This document shows positions 1 through 10,692 of a stretch of 64,000 nt of DNA, one piece after another. This DNA comes from Prochlorococcus sp. AG-347-G22 (lineage in GTDB: Bacteria; Cyanobacteriota; Cyanobacteriia; PCC-6307; Cyanobiaceae), in NCBI GenBank assembly GCA_003281635.1, contig QCBK01000002.1:53229-117228 (forward strand), given 5' to 3'. The position numbers and the translations under genes are program-made. Each line of letters opens with the position of its first letter. Within the stretch, counting starts at the first letter, position 1. The notes below the pieces were generated by a model. That model was given only the letters and a program-made list of their open reading frames with translations, made no database searches and was not told the origin of the DNA.

Positions 1-1177
1 CGTCTGGATTAAGTAATCTATCAGCAATAATTTCGCCAACTTCAGCAAAAGCATTCTCATTAAAGCCTCTAGTAGTTAAAGCAGCAGTTCCCAATCTTAG
101 TCCGCTGGTTACAAAAGGTGATTCTGGGTCAAATGGAACGGTATTTTTATTTGCAGTAATATTCACTTCACTTACAAGCAAGTCAGCAATTTTACCAGTC
201 ATATTGATACTTCTTAAATCGAGTAAAACAATATGGTTATCAGTGCCGCCACTCACGATATTGATACCTCTATTTATTAAAGTTGAAGCTAGAACTTTTG
301 CATTTTTTATTACTTGTTGGGAATAATTAATGAAATCTGGCTGCAAGGCTTCTCCAAATGCAACTGCTTTAGCGGCAATTATATGTTCGAGGGGACCACC
401 CTGAGTTCCTGGGAAAACAGATTTATCAAATTTCTTCCCAAATTCTGCATCTTTACATAAGATAAGTCCCCCTCTAGGCCCTCTTAATGTTTTATGAGTA
501 GTTGTAGTTACTACATCACAATAAGGTATTGGATTTGGGTGAAGTTTACTTGCTACAAGACCAGCAATATGTGCAATATCAGCCATTAAGAAAGCACCAA
601 CTTCATCTGCAATATTTCTAAATGATTCAAAATTGATCGTTCTTGGATAAGCAGAATATCCGCATATGATCAATTTTGGTTTTGTTTCAAGTGCTATCTC
701 TCTTATTTCATCAAAATTTAACTCACTAGTTTCTTTATTTACACCATAGTGAACTGCATTGAACCACTTACCACTCATATTTACTGGAGACCCATGAGTT
801 AAGTGTCCACCATGAGATAAATCCATCCCCATGATTGTGTCTCCAGGTTGAAGCAGACTTAGGAAAACAGCTGCATTTGCCTGTGCTCCACTATGGGGTT
901 GAACATTAGCCCAATTTGCACTAAATAATTTTTTCGCTCTCTGAATAGCTAATTCTTCGATTTCATCAACAAATTCACATCCCCCGTAATATCTTTTTTG
1001 AGGTAATCCCTCGGCGTATTTATTTGTAAGGACTGAACCTTGAGCCTGCATAACGGCAATTGATGCGAAATTTTCGCTTGCTATTAACTCAAGATGAGTT
1101 TCCTGCCTATTTTTTTCAGAGTTGATAAAATTTGATATTACTGGATCACTTTCTTTAAGCTTTTTAAGGATATTCAT
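1..1177 (-). CDS. glyA: Serine hydroxymethyltransferase, C-terminus cut by window edge
   Basis: Reverse-strand translation from ATG at 1177 reads [59 protein letters not shown]..., the classical SHMT N-terminus; the frame runs off the left edge. Confidence 0.95.
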   Translation of the reverse strand, partial: MNILKKLKESDPVISNFINSEKNRQETHLELIASENFASIAVMQAQGSVLTNKYAEGLPQKRYYGGCEFVDEIEELAIQRAKKLFSANWANVQPHSGAQANAAVFLSLLQPGDTIMGMDLSHGGHLTHGSPVNMSGKWFNAVHYGVNKETSELNFDEIREIALETKPKLIICGYSAYPRTINFESFRNIADEVGAFLMADIAHIAGLVASKLHPNPIPYCDVVTTTTHKTLRGPRGGLILCKDAEFGKKFDKSVFPGTQGGPLEHIIAAKAVAFGEALQPDFINYSQQVIKNAKVLASTLINRGINIVSGGTDNHIVLLDLRSINMTGKIADLLVSEVNITANKNTVPFDPESPFVTSGLRLGTAALTTRGFNENAFAEVGEIIADRLLNPD

Positions 1178-1254
1178 TGAATTTGATAAGTAATACCCAT
1201 AATATAGACGATATTTTTTAGAAAAATATAAAAAGAATATTTCAGAATTTTAAA

Positions 1255-1328
1255 CGCGCCTGGAGAGATTCGAACTCCCGACACCCTGATCCGTAGTCAG
1301 GTGCTCTAATCCACTGAGCTACAGGCGC
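1255..1328 (-). tRNA. tRNA-Arg (anticodon ACG)
   Basis: Reverse complement GCGCCTGTAGCTCAGTGGATTAGAGCACCTGACTACGGATCAGGGTGTCGGGAGTTCGAATCTCTCCAGGCGC folds as a cloverleaf; anticodon loop CTACGGA. Confidence 0.95.
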
Positions 1329-1384
1329 ATAATTATGTAATATCTCTGTTTCAGGGTCTCTTAGTCAACTAGATTTCGGGTAAA

Positions 1385-1666
1385 ATGTGTATTATTAACA
1401 ATCTAATTATTAATATGCCTATAAAGTGGTACGGAAATGGTGATTTAGAAGATCCTATCTATAAACATTTTTCTCGAATAGTAAATTTTGTTATTCACTG
1501 CATGATATTTACGGCGATTGTAAGTGGCACGTGGCTTTTAAAAGAGATTAAATATGAAATCTCTTTTTTTAATAGTTTTGCAATTTTCTGGTCAGTTCTT
1601 TTAGCCTCCCATTTACTTTTCGTAATTATAAAAAAACCTAAAGATACTTCAAAACAATCAACTTAA
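1385..1666 (+). CDS. Conserved hypothetical small membrane protein (probably starts at ATG 1415)
   Basis: ORF of 93 aa with two hydrophobic segments; internal ATG giving MPIKWYGNGDLEDPIYKHFSR is the more plausible start. Confidence 0.6.
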   Translation: MCIINNLIINMPIKWYGNGDLEDPIYKHFSRIVNFVIHCMIFTAIVSGTWLLKEIKYEISFFNSFAIFWSVLLASHLLFVIIKKPKDTSKQST

Positions 1667-1680
1667 ATTAATTTATATTT

Positions 1681-1965
1681 ATGGACTCTCAGATACGTAT
1701 AAGTGATCTAGAAAATGTTATTTCCGAAAAGGTTTTTATTAAAATAGAAAAGTGGAATTTGTATCTTGGAGACGCTGGCCTAGCCAGGCATCTTGCTATT
1801 GAATGTATTAGCAATAAAGATCAAGGTCCATTGGAGGCTGCAAAATTAAGTTTGAAATCAATAAATGTAAAAGTAGGGGATGGTGTTAATAGTATTCCAC
1901 TGATTAATTTAATCACTAACTCACAAATTCAAGAATTAGAGGAGATTTTGGAAAGTTTTTTTTAA
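1681..1965 (+). CDS. Hypothetical protein (94 aa)
   Basis: Intact ORF directly downstream of the previous one, same strand, ending 3 nt before convergent murJ. Confidence 0.6.
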   Translation: MDSQIRISDLENVISEKVFIKIEKWNLYLGDAGLARHLAIECISNKDQGPLEAAKLSLKSINVKVGDGVNSIPLINLITNSQIQELEEILESFF

Positions 1966-1968
1966 AAA

Positions 1969-3573
1969 TTAAATCTCCTTCTTAAAGCTTAATTTATTTA
2001 CTTGTAAGATTTTTGTAAGTAAAAAATAAATTACAAAAAAAGTTAGAGATCCAAGTATTAATAATAAAAATTCTCCTAGGTTTGAATTAAATTTATTCGT
2101 AGTTTTGAGAATACTAAAACAAAATGTGCTGCCCATAATTGCTGCTAATGACATGAGGCTAATTTTCTTCAATAAATCGAAGTTATGCAAATTGATATTT
2201 TCATTTCTCAGATTAAAAGAAAGAAAAATACAAACTATAAAGTTGACTATTACTGAAGATAAAATTATTCCTATGACTCCGAAATTATAAGGAGAAAGAT
2301 TCCCAAAATTCTTAATTGGGGCACCAATTAAAAACCAATCAAAAAAAATATTAAATATTATCCCTGCAAATGAAGACTTAAAAGGGAAGGCTGTTTTTTC
2401 TATTGAATAGTAGGTTCTTACTAATAAATCTTTATAAAGATAAAAGGGTATGCCAACTGCATAAGCAATTAATATGTTCTTTACTTTTAAAGTTGCAGAA
2501 TAATCAAAAGATCCTCTTTGAAAAACTAATTGTACGATTTGATTATTGAATGTTATGAAAAATCCGGTTAAAAAAATAGCTGTCAAAAAACAGTACTCTA
2601 TCCCAGATATCAATTGTTTTTGGAGACCTCTTTCGTCTTTTTTATTTCTCAATTCAGAGAATTTTGGAAGTAATGGCAGAATCAATGTGTTAGATAATAT
2701 ACCTAAGGGGGCTTGTATAAGAAAGTTTCCGTAAGCTAGTCCAGATGCTGCTCCTTGAAAACTTGAAGCAAAAAACATATCGATAAAAACATTAATTTGA
2801 CTTAGACCTGATGAGATAGATGCTGGAATAATTAGTTTAAAAATCCTCCTTTCTTCATCTTTAAACAAATTGAAGGTTGACTTTAATCTCAAGAGACCAA
2901 TTTTATTTATTTCCCAAATTTGAACAACAAACTGAAGTAACGTTCCGATTAAAGTTGCAAATGCCAGTAATCCCTTGTAATTAAAGAAATTAGAAGATGT
3001 ATCTTCTTTGTTGAAAATCCAACTAAATAAAATAAAAAGAATAATAGTTACGCTTGTTATTGCTGGACTTATACTTGATAAAAAGAATTTTCTTTGGGAA
3101 TTTAAGGCGCCAAAGCTTAAACCTATGAAGCCGGATAAAGGGATGCAAGGGGTAAGTATTTGTAATTGGTAAGTGGCAATAGATTTAGCTTCGACACTTA
3201 AATTCGGGGCTAATAAATCAATTAATAAACTGGAATTTGAGTAAATCAATATTGCTAAAAGAAATAATAATATTGAAAGTTTTATGCTTACTTGAGTTAA
3301 AACAATCCCTCCATTTTTTTTGTTAAGCGGAGTTAGAACTGCAACGACTGAGTTGTGTAATGGACCATTAATCCCCCCAATGATTATTAATAAAAAACCA
3401 GGAATTATATATGCATAATTAAACGCATCGTATGTTATACCAATCCCAAAAGCAGCAGCTATAAATATTTGTCTTATACATCCAGCTAATTTACTTAGAC
3501 TAGTACCAAACGAAATTGAAAAAACATTATTTTTTAAAAATGAATGCATTTGGATTTGTCTAAAATTTTTCAA
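1969..3573 (-). CDS. murJ: Lipid II flippase MurJ / MviN family
   Basis: 534 aa polytopic protein; motifs FAAAFGIGITYDAFNYAYIIPGFL and NGPLHNSVVAVLTP typical of MviN/MurJ. Confidence 0.9.
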   Translation of the reverse strand: MKNFRQIQMHSFLKNNVFSISFGTSLSKLAGCIRQIFIAAAFGIGITYDAFNYAYIIPGFLLIIIGGINGPLHNSVVAVLTPLNKKNGGIVLTQVSIKLSILLFLLAILIYSNSSLLIDLLAPNLSVEAKSIATYQLQILTPCIPLSGFIGLSFGALNSQRKFFLSSISPAITSVTIILFILFSWIFNKEDTSSNFFNYKGLLAFATLIGTLLQFVVQIWEINKIGLLRLKSTFNLFKDEERRIFKLIIPASISSGLSQINVFIDMFFASSFQGAASGLAYGNFLIQAPLGILSNTLILPLLPKFSELRNKKDERGLQKQLISGIEYCFLTAIFLTGFFITFNNQIVQLVFQRGSFDYSATLKVKNILIAYAVGIPFYLYKDLLVRTYYSIEKTAFPFKSSFAGIIFNIFFDWFLIGAPIKNFGNLSPYNFGVIGIILSSVIVNFIVCIFLSFNLRNENINLHNFDLLKKISLMSLAAIMGSTFCFSILKTTNKFNSNLGEFLLLILGSLTFFVIYFLLTKILQVNKLSFKKEI

Positions 3574-3620
3574 GAAGATTAAGTTTCAATTATATTTGAT
3601 TTTTAATTAACGACATATTT

Positions 3621-4361
3621 ATGGATGATAGGATAATTGATTTTGATCCATTAATTGAAGGGATTTTAATTAAGAGGTATAAAAGGTTTCTTGCTGATAT
3701 TAAATTAGAAAGTGGAGAGGTAGTAACTGCTCATTGTGCTAACACTGGCCCAATGAAGGGACTTTTGAGTGAGGGAGCAAAAGTAAGAATAAGTGTTTCT
3801 TCTTCTCCAAAAAGAAAATTGCCTTTTACTTGGGAACAGATATGTGTTTTTAATGCAAAAAATGAGGAGGTTTGGGTAGGTATTAATACTTTATTTGCAA
3901 ACAAGTTAATTAAAAAGGTTATTGAGAAAAATCTTTTAAAAGAAGTAATAGGTGAAATAGAGACAATTAAATCTGAAGTTCCTTATGGAAAAGATAAAAA
4001 AAGCAGAATTGACCTTTTTTTAACTCCAAAATCTTCAAATCCTGATAAACGTAACATTTACATAGAGGTTAAAAATACGACTTGGATTAAAGGAAATGTG
4101 GCTCTATTCCCAGACACAGTAACGAAAAGAGGTCAAAAACACCTCATGGAATTAAAGGAATTAATTCCTGAAAGTAAAAGTGTTCTAGTACTTTGTATTA
4201 CAAGAAAAGATGCTTGCTGCTTTGCCACTGGAGATGAGGCAGATCCCTGTTACGGCAATCTTTTTAGAGAATCATTAAGTGCAGGAATGATTACAATTCC
4301 ATGCTCCTTCGAATTTCATAAAGACCACGTATCATGGAGGGGAATTAAACCTTTAAAATAA
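3621..4361 (+). CDS. sfsA: SfsA family DNA-binding/sugar fermentation stimulation protein
   Basis: 246 aa with [21 protein letters not shown] and [16 protein letters not shown] motifs. Confidence 0.93.
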   Translation: MDDRIIDFDPLIEGILIKRYKRFLADIKLESGEVVTAHCANTGPMKGLLSEGAKVRISVSSSPKRKLPFTWEQICVFNAKNEEVWVGINTLFANKLIKKVIEKNLLKEVIGEIETIKSEVPYGKDKKSRIDLFLTPKSSNPDKRNIYIEVKNTTWIKGNVALFPDTVTKRGQKHLMELKELIPESKSVLVLCITRKDACCFATGDEADPCYGNLFRESLSAGMITIPCSFEFHKDHVSWRGIKPLK

Positions 4362-4444
4362 ATAAATTCTTGATATTTTGAAACTCTTAATAAAAAAAAT
4401 TTTTAATTTAACAAATTTAATTTTGGAATGCAACTATAAAATTG

Positions 4445-4458
4445 GTAACAACGACTAC
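4445..4458 (+). promoter_or_regulatory. Putative NtcA binding site upstream of amt (GTA-N8-TAC)
   Basis: GTAACAACGACTAC, a perfect GTA-N8-TAC; an AT-rich ATAAATTT -10-like element lies about 22 nt downstream (4481-4488). Confidence 0.75.
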
Positions 4459-4500
4459 TAGACACAGATAAGTTTTTTGAATAAATTTAAATTTGAAAGG

Positions 4501-4523
4501 AAACAGCTCAAAACTGTTTTTTT
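4501..4523 (+). other. Terminator-like hairpin in amt 5' leader
   Basis: AAACAG-CTCAAAA-CTGTTT stem-loop followed by a T run, 20 nt before the amt start codon. Confidence 0.4.
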
Positions 4524-4542
4524 GCAGATCTAATTTTTTTTT

Positions 4543-6003
4543 ATGACCACTGCTTTGCAAACGCCTCAAAGGCGCTCTAGGTCCAAATTACAAGATGCAA
4601 GTCTTGTTAATGGACCTATGCTCCTTTTGAGGAGTATTCGAGGATTTAGTTCAAACCGCTCTATGTTGTGGCTTGCAACTGTTCCCCTAGCTTTGTTTGG
4701 TTTAGGTATTTTTAATCTTTCAGCTCATGCAGCTGATTTACCTGAGTTGAATGCAGCTTTTCTTGCTAACAATTTATGGCTTTTGATCGCTACTATTTTG
4801 GTGATCTTTATGAACGCCGGTTTCGCTATGGTTGAGGCAGGTATGTGTCGTTCTAAGAACGCAGTAAACATCCTTGCTAAAAACCTCTTTGTATTTGCTC
4901 TAGCTGTAACTTCTTATTGGTTTATCGGCTATTCATTAATGTACGGAGGAAGTGTTGCTGACGGATGGCTTTATTTTGGAGGCTTATTTTTTGATCCAAC
5001 AGTTACCGCTGATATGGTTACTGATGCTGGATTAGTCCCAACTGTTGATTTCTTGTTCCAGTCTGCATTCGCAGGAACTGCGGCAACTATCGTTTCCGGT
5101 CTTGTTGCTGAAAGAGTTAAATTTGGAGAATTTGTTGTTTTTGCTGTTGTATTAACTGCATTTATATATCCAATTGCTGGTAGCTGGAAATGGAATGGTG
5201 GTTGGCTTGATTCTTTAGGTTTTGTTGACTTCGCTGGTTCTTCAATTGTTCACTCAGTTGGAGCATGGGCGGGTCTTGTAGGAGCTATGCTTCTTGGACC
5301 AAGAATTGGTAAATACTCTGATGGGAAACCACAAGCTATGCCAGGACACAATATGGCAATAGCTACTCTAGGTGCATTAGTTCTATGGATAGGTTGGTAT
5401 GGATTTAACCCCGGTTCTCAACTTGCTATGGATCAATGGGTTCCATATGTAGCTGTAACAACAACTTTGGCAGCAGCAGCTGGAGCTATTGGAGCAACTA
5501 TTGTTTCAACATTAACTTCTGGTAAGCCTGATCTTACAATGATAATTAACGGAATCCTTGCTGGTTTGGTTAGTATCACTGCTGGTTGTGGTGATATGAC
5601 TCTTGCTGGAGCCTGGTTCGCAGGACTAGTAGGGGGTATTATAGTTGTATTTTCTGTTGCAGCACTTGATGCCGCTGAGATCGATGATCCTGTAGGTGCA
5701 TTCTCCGTTCACGGAGTTTGTGGTGTATGGGGTACTGTAGTTATCGGTCTTTGGGGTACAGCTGTACAAGGCGATGGAGCTGGTATGGGATTGTTCAATG
5801 GTGGAGGTATTACTCTTCTTCTAGTTCAAGCCCTTGGTGCCGCAGCTTATGCTATTTGGACACTAGTTACTTGTTGGATTGCCTGGTCTGTAATTGGAGG
5901 ATTATTCGGTGGAATCCGAGTATCTGAAGAGGAAGAGACTCAAGGCTTAGATATCGGAGAGCATGGAATGGAAGCATATCCAGACTTTGCATCTGCTAAA
6001 TAA
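4543..6003 (+). CDS. amt: Ammonium transporter
   Basis: 486 aa; AmtB motifs FMNAGFAMVEAGMCRSKN, HSVGAWAGLVGAMLLGPR, FNPGSQLA, DDPVGAFSVHGVCGVWGT. Confidence 0.97.
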   Translation: MTTALQTPQRRSRSKLQDASLVNGPMLLLRSIRGFSSNRSMLWLATVPLALFGLGIFNLSAHAADLPELNAAFLANNLWLLIATILVIFMNAGFAMVEAGMCRSKNAVNILAKNLFVFALAVTSYWFIGYSLMYGGSVADGWLYFGGLFFDPTVTADMVTDAGLVPTVDFLFQSAFAGTAATIVSGLVAERVKFGEFVVFAVVLTAFIYPIAGSWKWNGGWLDSLGFVDFAGSSIVHSVGAWAGLVGAMLLGPRIGKYSDGKPQAMPGHNMAIATLGALVLWIGWYGFNPGSQLAMDQWVPYVAVTTTLAAAAGAIGATIVSTLTSGKPDLTMIINGILAGLVSITAGCGDMTLAGAWFAGLVGGIIVVFSVAALDAAEIDDPVGAFSVHGVCGVWGTVVIGLWGTAVQGDGAGMGLFNGGGITLLLVQALGAAAYAIWTLVTCWIAWSVIGGLFGGIRVSEEEETQGLDIGEHGMEAYPDFASAK

Positions 6004-6024
6004 TCTAACTGAAAATTGATTTAA

Positions 6025-6056
6025 GAAACCTGACTTATGTCAGGTTTCTTTTTTTT
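6025..6056 (+). terminator. Rho-independent terminator of amt
   Basis: AGAAACCTGAC-TTAT-GTCAGGTTTCT stem-loop followed by a T tract. Confidence 0.85.
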
Positions 6057-6091
6057 ACGAAAAATTATTTAAAACGTTGTAATATAGGAAG

Positions 6092-7288
6092 ATGGATACT
6101 CAAGCTTTTAGAAGATCCCTTCATCATTCTGATAGATACAACAGAAGGGGTTTCGATTCTCCAACAAAAAGAGCTCAAGCGTTAGAAGAAGCTTATCAAA
6201 GTGACTTGATAAGTTCTATTAGGGATAATGATTTTACTTACACTAAAGGCAGACTAAATATTAAGTTGGCCCAAGCCTTCGGCTTCTGTTGGGGAGTTGA
6301 AAGAGCTGTCGCAATGGCTTATGAAACTAGAAGACATTACCCAAATGAGAATATTTGGATAACAAACGAAATAATCCATAATCCCTCGGTTAATGATCAT
6401 TTAAGAAAAATGAATGTAAAATTCATCTCAGCTAAAAATGGAATTAAAGATTTTTCTTTAGTTTCTAATGGGGATGTTGTTATACTCCCTGCTTTCGGTG
6501 CTACTGTTCAAGAAATGAAACTCTTGCACGAGAAAGGTTGTCATATCATTGATACAACTTGTCCATGGGTTTCTAAGGTTTGGCATACGGTTGAAAAACA
6601 TAAAAAACATATTTTCACATCTATTATTCACGGAAAGTTTAAACATGAAGAGACTCTCGCTACAAGTTCATTTGCAGGGAAATATTTAGTTGTACTAGAT
6701 CTAGAAGAAGCGAACTACGTTTCTGAATATATTCTAGGGAGAGGTAACAGAAATGAGTTTATGAACAAATTTGCTAAAGCTTGTTCTAATGGATTTGATC
6801 CTGATAAAGATTTAGATAGAGTGGGAGTTGCGAATCAGACAACTATGCTTAAGAGCGAGACTGAGGAAATTGGAAAGGTTTTTGAAATGACGATGTTAAA
6901 GAAATTTGGACCAGAAAACTTAAATAGTCACTTTTTAGCTTTTAATACCATTTGTGATGCAACTGAAGAAAGGCAAAGTGCAATGTTTTCTTTGGTTGAT
7001 GAAGACCTTGATATTTTAGTAGTTATTGGAGGCTTCAATTCTTCTAATACTACTCACCTCCAAGAAATAGCAATTACTAAAAATATTTCTTCTTTTCACA
7101 TTGATACGCCAGAGAGGATATCAGTTAAAGAAAACTCAATATTGCATAAACCGCTAGGATCAGAATTAGAACTTAAAAATAATTTTCTACCAAGTGGAAA
7201 AATTAATGTTGGAATTACCTCAGGTGCATCCACTCCTGATAAGGTTGTTGCAGACGTTATTGAAAAGTTAATTGATATTGCTTCATGA
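6092..7288 (+). CDS. ispH: 4-hydroxy-3-methylbut-2-enyl diphosphate reductase
   Basis: 398 aa; [57 protein letters not shown] motifs. Confidence 0.96.
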   Translation: MDTQAFRRSLHHSDRYNRRGFDSPTKRAQALEEAYQSDLISSIRDNDFTYTKGRLNIKLAQAFGFCWGVERAVAMAYETRRHYPNENIWITNEIIHNPSVNDHLRKMNVKFISAKNGIKDFSLVSNGDVVILPAFGATVQEMKLLHEKGCHIIDTTCPWVSKVWHTVEKHKKHIFTSIIHGKFKHEETLATSSFAGKYLVVLDLEEANYVSEYILGRGNRNEFMNKFAKACSNGFDPDKDLDRVGVANQTTMLKSETEEIGKVFEMTMLKKFGPENLNSHFLAFNTICDATEERQSAMFSLVDEDLDILVVIGGFNSSNTTHLQEIAITKNISSFHIDTPERISVKENSILHKPLGSELELKNNFLPSGKINVGITSGASTPDKVVADVIEKLIDIAS

Positions 7289-7392
7289 ATTTGATATTGC
7301 ATTAATGATTTTGCTTATTTTTTTTAATTTATAAGTCAGATGATTCCAAAAGATCTACACTATTAACTAGAATAATAAAAAAATAATGAAGT

Positions 7393-7953
7393 ATGGAAGA
7401 CAAATCACAAACTAATGAGGTTCAAACTGCAAGTATGAATAGAGCCAAAGCACCCCAAAAAGTTGAAGTTGTAGTTGCCAATTCATCTTCAGGGTCAGAA
7501 GTAAATATCCTTGGAGAACTATCGATTTTTGTTTTAAGAATTGGTTTTTGTATTTTGATGATTCATCATGGCTTGGAAAAACTTCAGGATCCGCAGGGCT
7601 TTGCCGAGTTTGTAGTTGGTAAGTATTTCTCATTTTTGCCTGGTGATCCTGTTATTTGGACTTTTGGAGCAGCAATTACTCAACTGGTATGCCCAGTTGG
7701 ATTGGCTTTAGGGATTTTTGCGAGGCTATCTTCTCTTGGTTTGTTCTCCACCATGGCATTTGCAGTTTATTTTCATCTCCTTGATACTGGACTAGAAGGT
7801 TTTCCTCTCGCAGTGGTTGAAGGTCATAATTATGCTTTCGAATTATCTTTTATATATGGGGCTATTTCTCTCTACTTTTTATGTGCAGGTCCAGGTAGGC
7901 TATCTTTGTTCAGAAAAACTAACAAGATTACATATTATCCAAAGTCGACATAA
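7393..7953 (+). CDS. DoxX family membrane protein
   Basis: 186 aa; RIGFCILMIHHGLEKLQDPQGFAEFV and YAFELSFIYGAISLYFLCAGPGRLSL typical of DoxX. Confidence 0.8.
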   Translation: MEDKSQTNEVQTASMNRAKAPQKVEVVVANSSSGSEVNILGELSIFVLRIGFCILMIHHGLEKLQDPQGFAEFVVGKYFSFLPGDPVIWTFGAAITQLVCPVGLALGIFARLSSLGLFSTMAFAVYFHLLDTGLEGFPLAVVEGHNYAFELSFIYGAISLYFLCAGPGRLSLFRKTNKITYYPKST

Positions 7954-7954
7954 T

Positions 7955-9508
7955 TTAATGCAAAAAATGCCTTTTTTGGGTAAATATCATAGAGATTCCT
8001 TTCGAATTACACATATCAATACTTTCTTGGTCTCTTAGACTTCCTCCAGGTTGGATAATAGCTTTTATACCGTGTTCATGTGCAAGTTCTACAGTGTCTG
8101 CAAATGGCAAAAAACCATCGCTGGCTAAGACAGCATCAGAAGATAATTTTCCAGCTGCTTTTAATGCAATTTTTGCTGCTCCCACTCTATTCATTTGTCC
8201 AGCTCCAATACCAATAGTTTTTTGGTCTTTTGCAATAACAATTGCATTAGATTTAACATGTTTACAAATTTTCCATGCAAAATTTAGATCTAAGTTCATT
8301 TGATTACTCGGATTTGTATTAGTTACTAAAATCCAACTTTCAGTTTTTTCTTCACTATCATCTGTATCTTGGACTAGTAATCCTCCCATTATTGATTTAG
8401 TAGAAGTTTGATTCTTTTTTGGCAGTTGATCTTTTGATAACTTTAAAATTCTTAAATTCTTTTTAACTTTTAAAATTTCTAAAGCATCCTCATCAAAAGA
8501 TGGTGCGACGACACATTCTAAGAAAATATCTTTGAGGTGAATTGCAGTATGACTATCAACATTTGAATTAAAAGCAACTATTCCTCCAAATGCACTAACA
8601 GAGTCGCATTCCAAAGCATTCTTGAATGCTTTGGAAGCTGAACTACTCATAGAGGCACCACAAGGATTATTGTGTTTTAAAATAACAGAAGCAAACATGT
8701 CTGTTGTAAGTTCACCTTTTTCTTTGTAGCCAAATTCTAAAACTGTTGAAAGTGCCGACTCTAGATCCAATAGATTGTTATAACTTAAGTCTTTTCCTTG
8801 TAATTGTTCTGCTGAGTTCCATCCAATGTTACTTAAGCCATACCAGAAAGCTTTTTGATGTGGATTCTCCCCATATCTTAAGGTTTTGATTAGTGGATAA
8901 GATTCAATATATTTTGAAGATTGTAAATCTCTTTCTTTTCTTATCCAATTAGATATTGCAGTATCATAGTCTGCTGTATGTTGAAAAGCTTCAAGGGCTA
9001 ATTTTGCTTTATATGAGTCTTTTAATTCCCCTTTTTTACTTTCTTCAAGAAAATTTTGATACTGACTAGGATCTACTAAAACGGAAACATCTTTGTGATT
9101 TTTAGCTGCAGAACGAATCATTGATGGCCCTCCAATATCGATATTTTCAATAGCATCTTCCCATTTAGCTCCCTGATCTACAGTTTTTTTAAAAGGATAT
9201 AAATTTACAACTACTAAGTCAATTAACTCAAGATTGTTAGCTTCTATATCTTTTTTATGTCCCTCATCAGTTCTTTTAGCTAATATTCCTCCGTGTATTT
9301 TTGGATGTAAAGTTTTAACTCTTCCTCCAAGAATTTCTGGAGAATTAGTAAAATCTGCTACTTTAATAACTGGAATTTTTGCCTCCATAAGATGTTTGGC
9401 GGTTCCTCCACTTGATAGAATTTTATAATTAAATTGCTCAACCAATTCCTTACAAAATGGGATTAAATTTTTTTTATCAGAGACACTAACTAAAGCTAAT
9501 GGAGACAT
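7955..9508 (-). CDS. purH: Bifunctional AICAR transformylase / IMP cyclohydrolase
   Basis: 517 aa; LVSVSDKKNL, GGRVKTLHPKIHGGIL, RYGENPHQKAFWYG, KHNNPCGAS, SDGFLPFADTVE motifs. Confidence 0.97.
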   Translation of the reverse strand: MSPLALVSVSDKKNLIPFCKELVEQFNYKILSSGGTAKHLMEAKIPVIKVADFTNSPEILGGRVKTLHPKIHGGILAKRTDEGHKKDIEANNLELIDLVVVNLYPFKKTVDQGAKWEDAIENIDIGGPSMIRSAAKNHKDVSVLVDPSQYQNFLEESKKGELKDSYKAKLALEAFQHTADYDTAISNWIRKERDLQSSKYIESYPLIKTLRYGENPHQKAFWYGLSNIGWNSAEQLQGKDLSYNNLLDLESALSTVLEFGYKEKGELTTDMFASVILKHNNPCGASMSSSASKAFKNALECDSVSAFGGIVAFNSNVDSHTAIHLKDIFLECVVAPSFDEDALEILKVKKNLRILKLSKDQLPKKNQTSTKSIMGGLLVQDTDDSEEKTESWILVTNTNPSNQMNLDLNFAWKICKHVKSNAIVIAKDQKTIGIGAGQMNRVGAAKIALKAAGKLSSDAVLASDGFLPFADTVELAHEHGIKAIIQPGGSLRDQESIDMCNSKGISMIFTQKRHFLH

Positions 9509-9541
9509 TATGGGAAAGTTTACTTACTTAAGAATATAAAC

Positions 9542-10159
9542 ATGAAATATGCTATCAATCATGAATTTGTCTCGATTAGCTCTCAAACCGCAACTCACCG
9601 AATTATTTTGATGCATGGTTGGGGAGCTGATTCAGATGACCTTTTGACATTTGGAAAGGAGATGAATGAAAAAATAAATTTTGATTTTGAGTTAATTTCC
9701 TTGCGAGCTCCTGGAATACACCCAAGCGGTCAGGGAAGACAGTGGTATGGATTATACCCACATGATTGGAATGGAGCTGAGGTTGAAGTAAATAAACTTT
9801 TGGTTACATTAAAAAAATTTGATACTTATCAGATTCCACTAAGAAAAACAATTTTGTTGGGTTTCTCTCAGGGGGCGGCAATGGCAATTGATGCGGGATT
9901 TAAGTTAAATTTTGGATTAATCGTTGCTTGTAGTGGTTATCCTCACCCCAACTGGTATCCTGGAGAAAAATTCTCACCATTGATTATTAGTCATGGTTTA
10001 TTTGATGACGTTGTGCCTATAGATGCTTCTAGGATTATTTATGAAAAGGTAAAGAGTAAGTCTTCTAAATTTTGTGAATTATTAGAATTTGATGGATATC
10101 ATCAAATTGATTCAAATTTAATTAATTTTATAAGTTTAAATATAAGTAATATTTTTTAA
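9542..10159 (+). CDS. Alpha/beta hydrolase, phospholipase/carboxylesterase family
   Basis: 205 aa; MHGWGADSDD, GFSQGAAMA nucleophile elbow, ISHGLFDDVVP, C-terminal GYHQI. Confidence 0.85.
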   Translation: MKYAINHEFVSISSQTATHRIILMHGWGADSDDLLTFGKEMNEKINFDFELISLRAPGIHPSGQGRQWYGLYPHDWNGAEVEVNKLLVTLKKFDTYQIPLRKTILLGFSQGAAMAIDAGFKLNFGLIVACSGYPHPNWYPGEKFSPLIISHGLFDDVVPIDASRIIYEKVKSKSSKFCELLEFDGYHQIDSNLINFISLNISNIF

Positions 10160-10524
10160 ACAAAAGCATATTCATATTCTTCAATCTCTTCCCAATCATC
10201 TGCAGTAAGTTCTAGACCCTCAAATATTTTTTCTTCACCAATTCCTTCAACTACAAATTTTAGTGATGGAAATAGAAAATGATTTTCTTCAGCATATTGG
10301 GCGCTGAATAACCCTTTTTCACCCCAAAAAAATCTATCGGTGGTGTGTTCATTTCTTCTGACATTGAAAACTGAAGGGGCAGAGAGTCCATTTTCAGCTA
10401 TGAATCTTCTTGCTGCTGTAACTGGTTTATGTTTGCCAGTTTCGATATGATAAATAGGTACATGAGCCATTACTCTTTGGCCAGCCAATCTTCTCCTGCT
10501 AATTCTCTTTCTTTTTTTTGACAT
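10156..10524 (-). CDS. DUF3155 family cyanobacterial protein
   Basis: 122 aa; MSKKRKRISRRRLAGQRVMAHVPIYHIETGKHKPVTAARRFI, characteristic of the cyanobacterial DUF3155 family. Confidence 0.75.
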   Translation of the reverse strand: MSKKRKRISRRRLAGQRVMAHVPIYHIETGKHKPVTAARRFIAENGLSAPSVFNVRRNEHTTDRFFWGEKGLFSAQYAEENHFLFPSLKFVVEGIGEEKIFEGLELTADDWEEIEEYEYAFV

Positions 10525-10614
10525 TGATTGGTACTCCTGAAATTATTAATGAGATTAGTCTTATTTTTTTTTTACTAATCTGATATGTGATTTAAAATTC
10601 ACTTCAAATTACAT

Positions 10615-10692
10615 AGAGGACCCATCAACCCCTGATGTAGCTTAAAATATGATTAAATATTCATATTTAAGGCTGGCTAAATCCAAACCTCT
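10615..10692. other. Candidate multi-hairpin structured intergenic element (possible ncRNA or leader)
   Basis: P1 AGAGG(10615-10619)/CCTCT(10688-10692); P2 CATCA-ACCCC-TGATG (10623-10637); P3 AGCTTAAAATATGA-TTAAATAT-TCATATTTAAGGCT (10639-10674, one G-U pair and one mismatch). Confidence 0.35.

Noticed and set aside
5718-5927. 69 aa ORF inside amt in another frame (SSSSSSPWC...)
   Set aside because: Overlaps the conserved amt coding frame; composition is typical of out-of-frame reading.
10156-10159. 4 nt convergent overlap of the esterase and DUF3155 genes
   Set aside because: Short convergent overlaps recur throughout this compact genome (e.g. 11890-11912, 17997-18011, 26432-26447) and are not individually notable.
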